Shown: one piece after another, positions 5,030-5,426 of the stretch
Layout: every line of letters starts with the position of its first letter
How positions within the stretch are numbered: position 1 is the first letter of the stretch
DNA from: Bacteroidota bacterium
Lineage (GTDB): Bacteria; Bacteroidota; Bacteroidia; Bacteroidales; Lentimicrobiaceae
Assembly: GCA_023428585.1 (NCBI GenBank)
Contig: JAEYXG010000317.1
Span: 1 to 5,426, forward strand
Length of the DNA: 5,426 nucleotides
Reading direction: 5' to 3'
Made by a program: the position numbers and the translations under genes
Notes under the pieces: generated by a model
The model's input: only the letters and a program-made list of their open reading frames with translations
The model's database searches: none
Told to the model about the DNA's origin: nothing

Positions 5030-5426
5030 ATGATAGCAGCATCAGGTATTTATAAATTGTATGGTACTTTAGAGGTTCTGAAAGGCGTTTCTCTCAACAT
5101 CGACAAAGGTGAAATAGTATCCATTACCGGAGCTTCAGGTGCCGGCAAATCAACTTTATTGCATATACTCAGCACTTTGGACAAGGCTGATGCCGGAAAT
5201 ATCGTAGTTGATGGAATTGATGTAAGTAAGCTTGATGATAAACGACTTTCAGATTTCAGGAACAGGAAGATTGGATTTGTGTTCCAGTTCCATCACCTGC
5301 TGCCCGAATTCACGGCCATTGAGAATATCTGCATTCCTGCTTTCATTGCAGGGAAGAGCACTAAAGCTGCAAGGACAAAAGCTATAGAGTTGCTTGATTT
5401 GCTTAAATTGAAGGACAGAATGGATC
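5030..5426 (+). CDS. lolD: LolD, ATPase of the LolCDE lipoprotein-release ABC transporter (3' truncated by window)
   Basis: The first 132 codons of an ABC ATPase; the family is about 220-230 residues. LolD powers LolC/LolE at the inner membrane to pass mature lipoproteins to the periplasmic carrier LolA. Walker A is GASGAGKS at residues 34-41, with K40 as the phosphate-binding lysine. The Q-loop glutamine is Q86 in IGFVFQFHHLLPEFTAIENI, a sequence typical of LolD between Walker A and the signature. The signature motif, Walker B and switch histidine lie beyond the window. The N-terminus (MIAASGIYKLYG, then LEVLKGVSL) supports the ATG start. It begins 75 bases after the terminator-like hairpin with its own promoter-like box, so it is probably first in its unit. 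MacB- or FtsE-type ATPases are close relatives, but the Q-loop segment favours LolD. Confidence 0.93.
   Translation, partial: MIAASGIYKLYGTLEVLKGVSLNIDKGEIVSITGASGAGKSTLLHILSTLDKADAGNIVVDGIDVSKLDDKRLSDFRNRKIGFVFQFHHLLPEFTAIENICIPAFIAGKSTKAARTKAIELLDLLKLKDRMD

Overview
The window looks like chromosomal DNA from an anaerobic, fermentative member of the Bacteroidetes, probably Bacteroidales. Three things point there: the protein styles ([FeFe]-hydrogenase with a NuoE-like partner, an ECF sigma factor with no visible anti-sigma gene, a LolD-type ATPase), promoter-like TAnnTTTG boxes, and starts without a clear Shine-Dalgarno. Base composition is moderately AT-rich in genes and clearly more AT-rich between about 3.2 and 5.0 kb. 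The assignment rests on recognised families, not on a database search.

Left part (1-902): the 3' end of a cytoplasmic [FeFe]-hydrogenase catalytic subunit, then 35 bases later a complete 159-residue NuoE/HydC-type [2Fe-2S] subunit. Together they are most likely two subunits of an NAD(H)-linked, possibly electron-bifurcating hydrogenase; the NuoF/HydB-type subunit would lie upstream, outside the window. The unit ends at a strong, nearly symmetric terminator that also faces the convergent sucC gene.

Middle part (946-3201): sucC (succinyl-CoA synthetase beta subunit) on the minus strand, complete but without an adjacent sucD. A divergent 85-residue unknown ORF follows. Then comes an ECF sigma factor on the minus strand, with no partner gene beside it.

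Right part (3202-5029): about 1.8 kb with no convincing conserved gene. It holds four TTACA repeats upstream of the sigma gene, several inverted repeats, an unknown 66-residue ORF that looks frameshifted, an 11-bp direct repeat, an unknown 50-residue ORF, and a tandem pair of hairpins of which the second is terminator-like. It reads as a region of small or decayed genes or an old insertion. I found no transposase, integrase, CRISPR array, tRNA or rRNA in it.

Right end (5030-5426): the N-terminal 132 codons of LolD, the ATPase of the LolCDE lipoprotein-release complex, with its own TAnnTTTG promoter box. The genes form separate transcription units (hydrogenase, succinyl-CoA synthetase, sigma factor, Lol). 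I see no multi-gene novel system here; the most unusual material is the 3.2-5.0 kb stretch.
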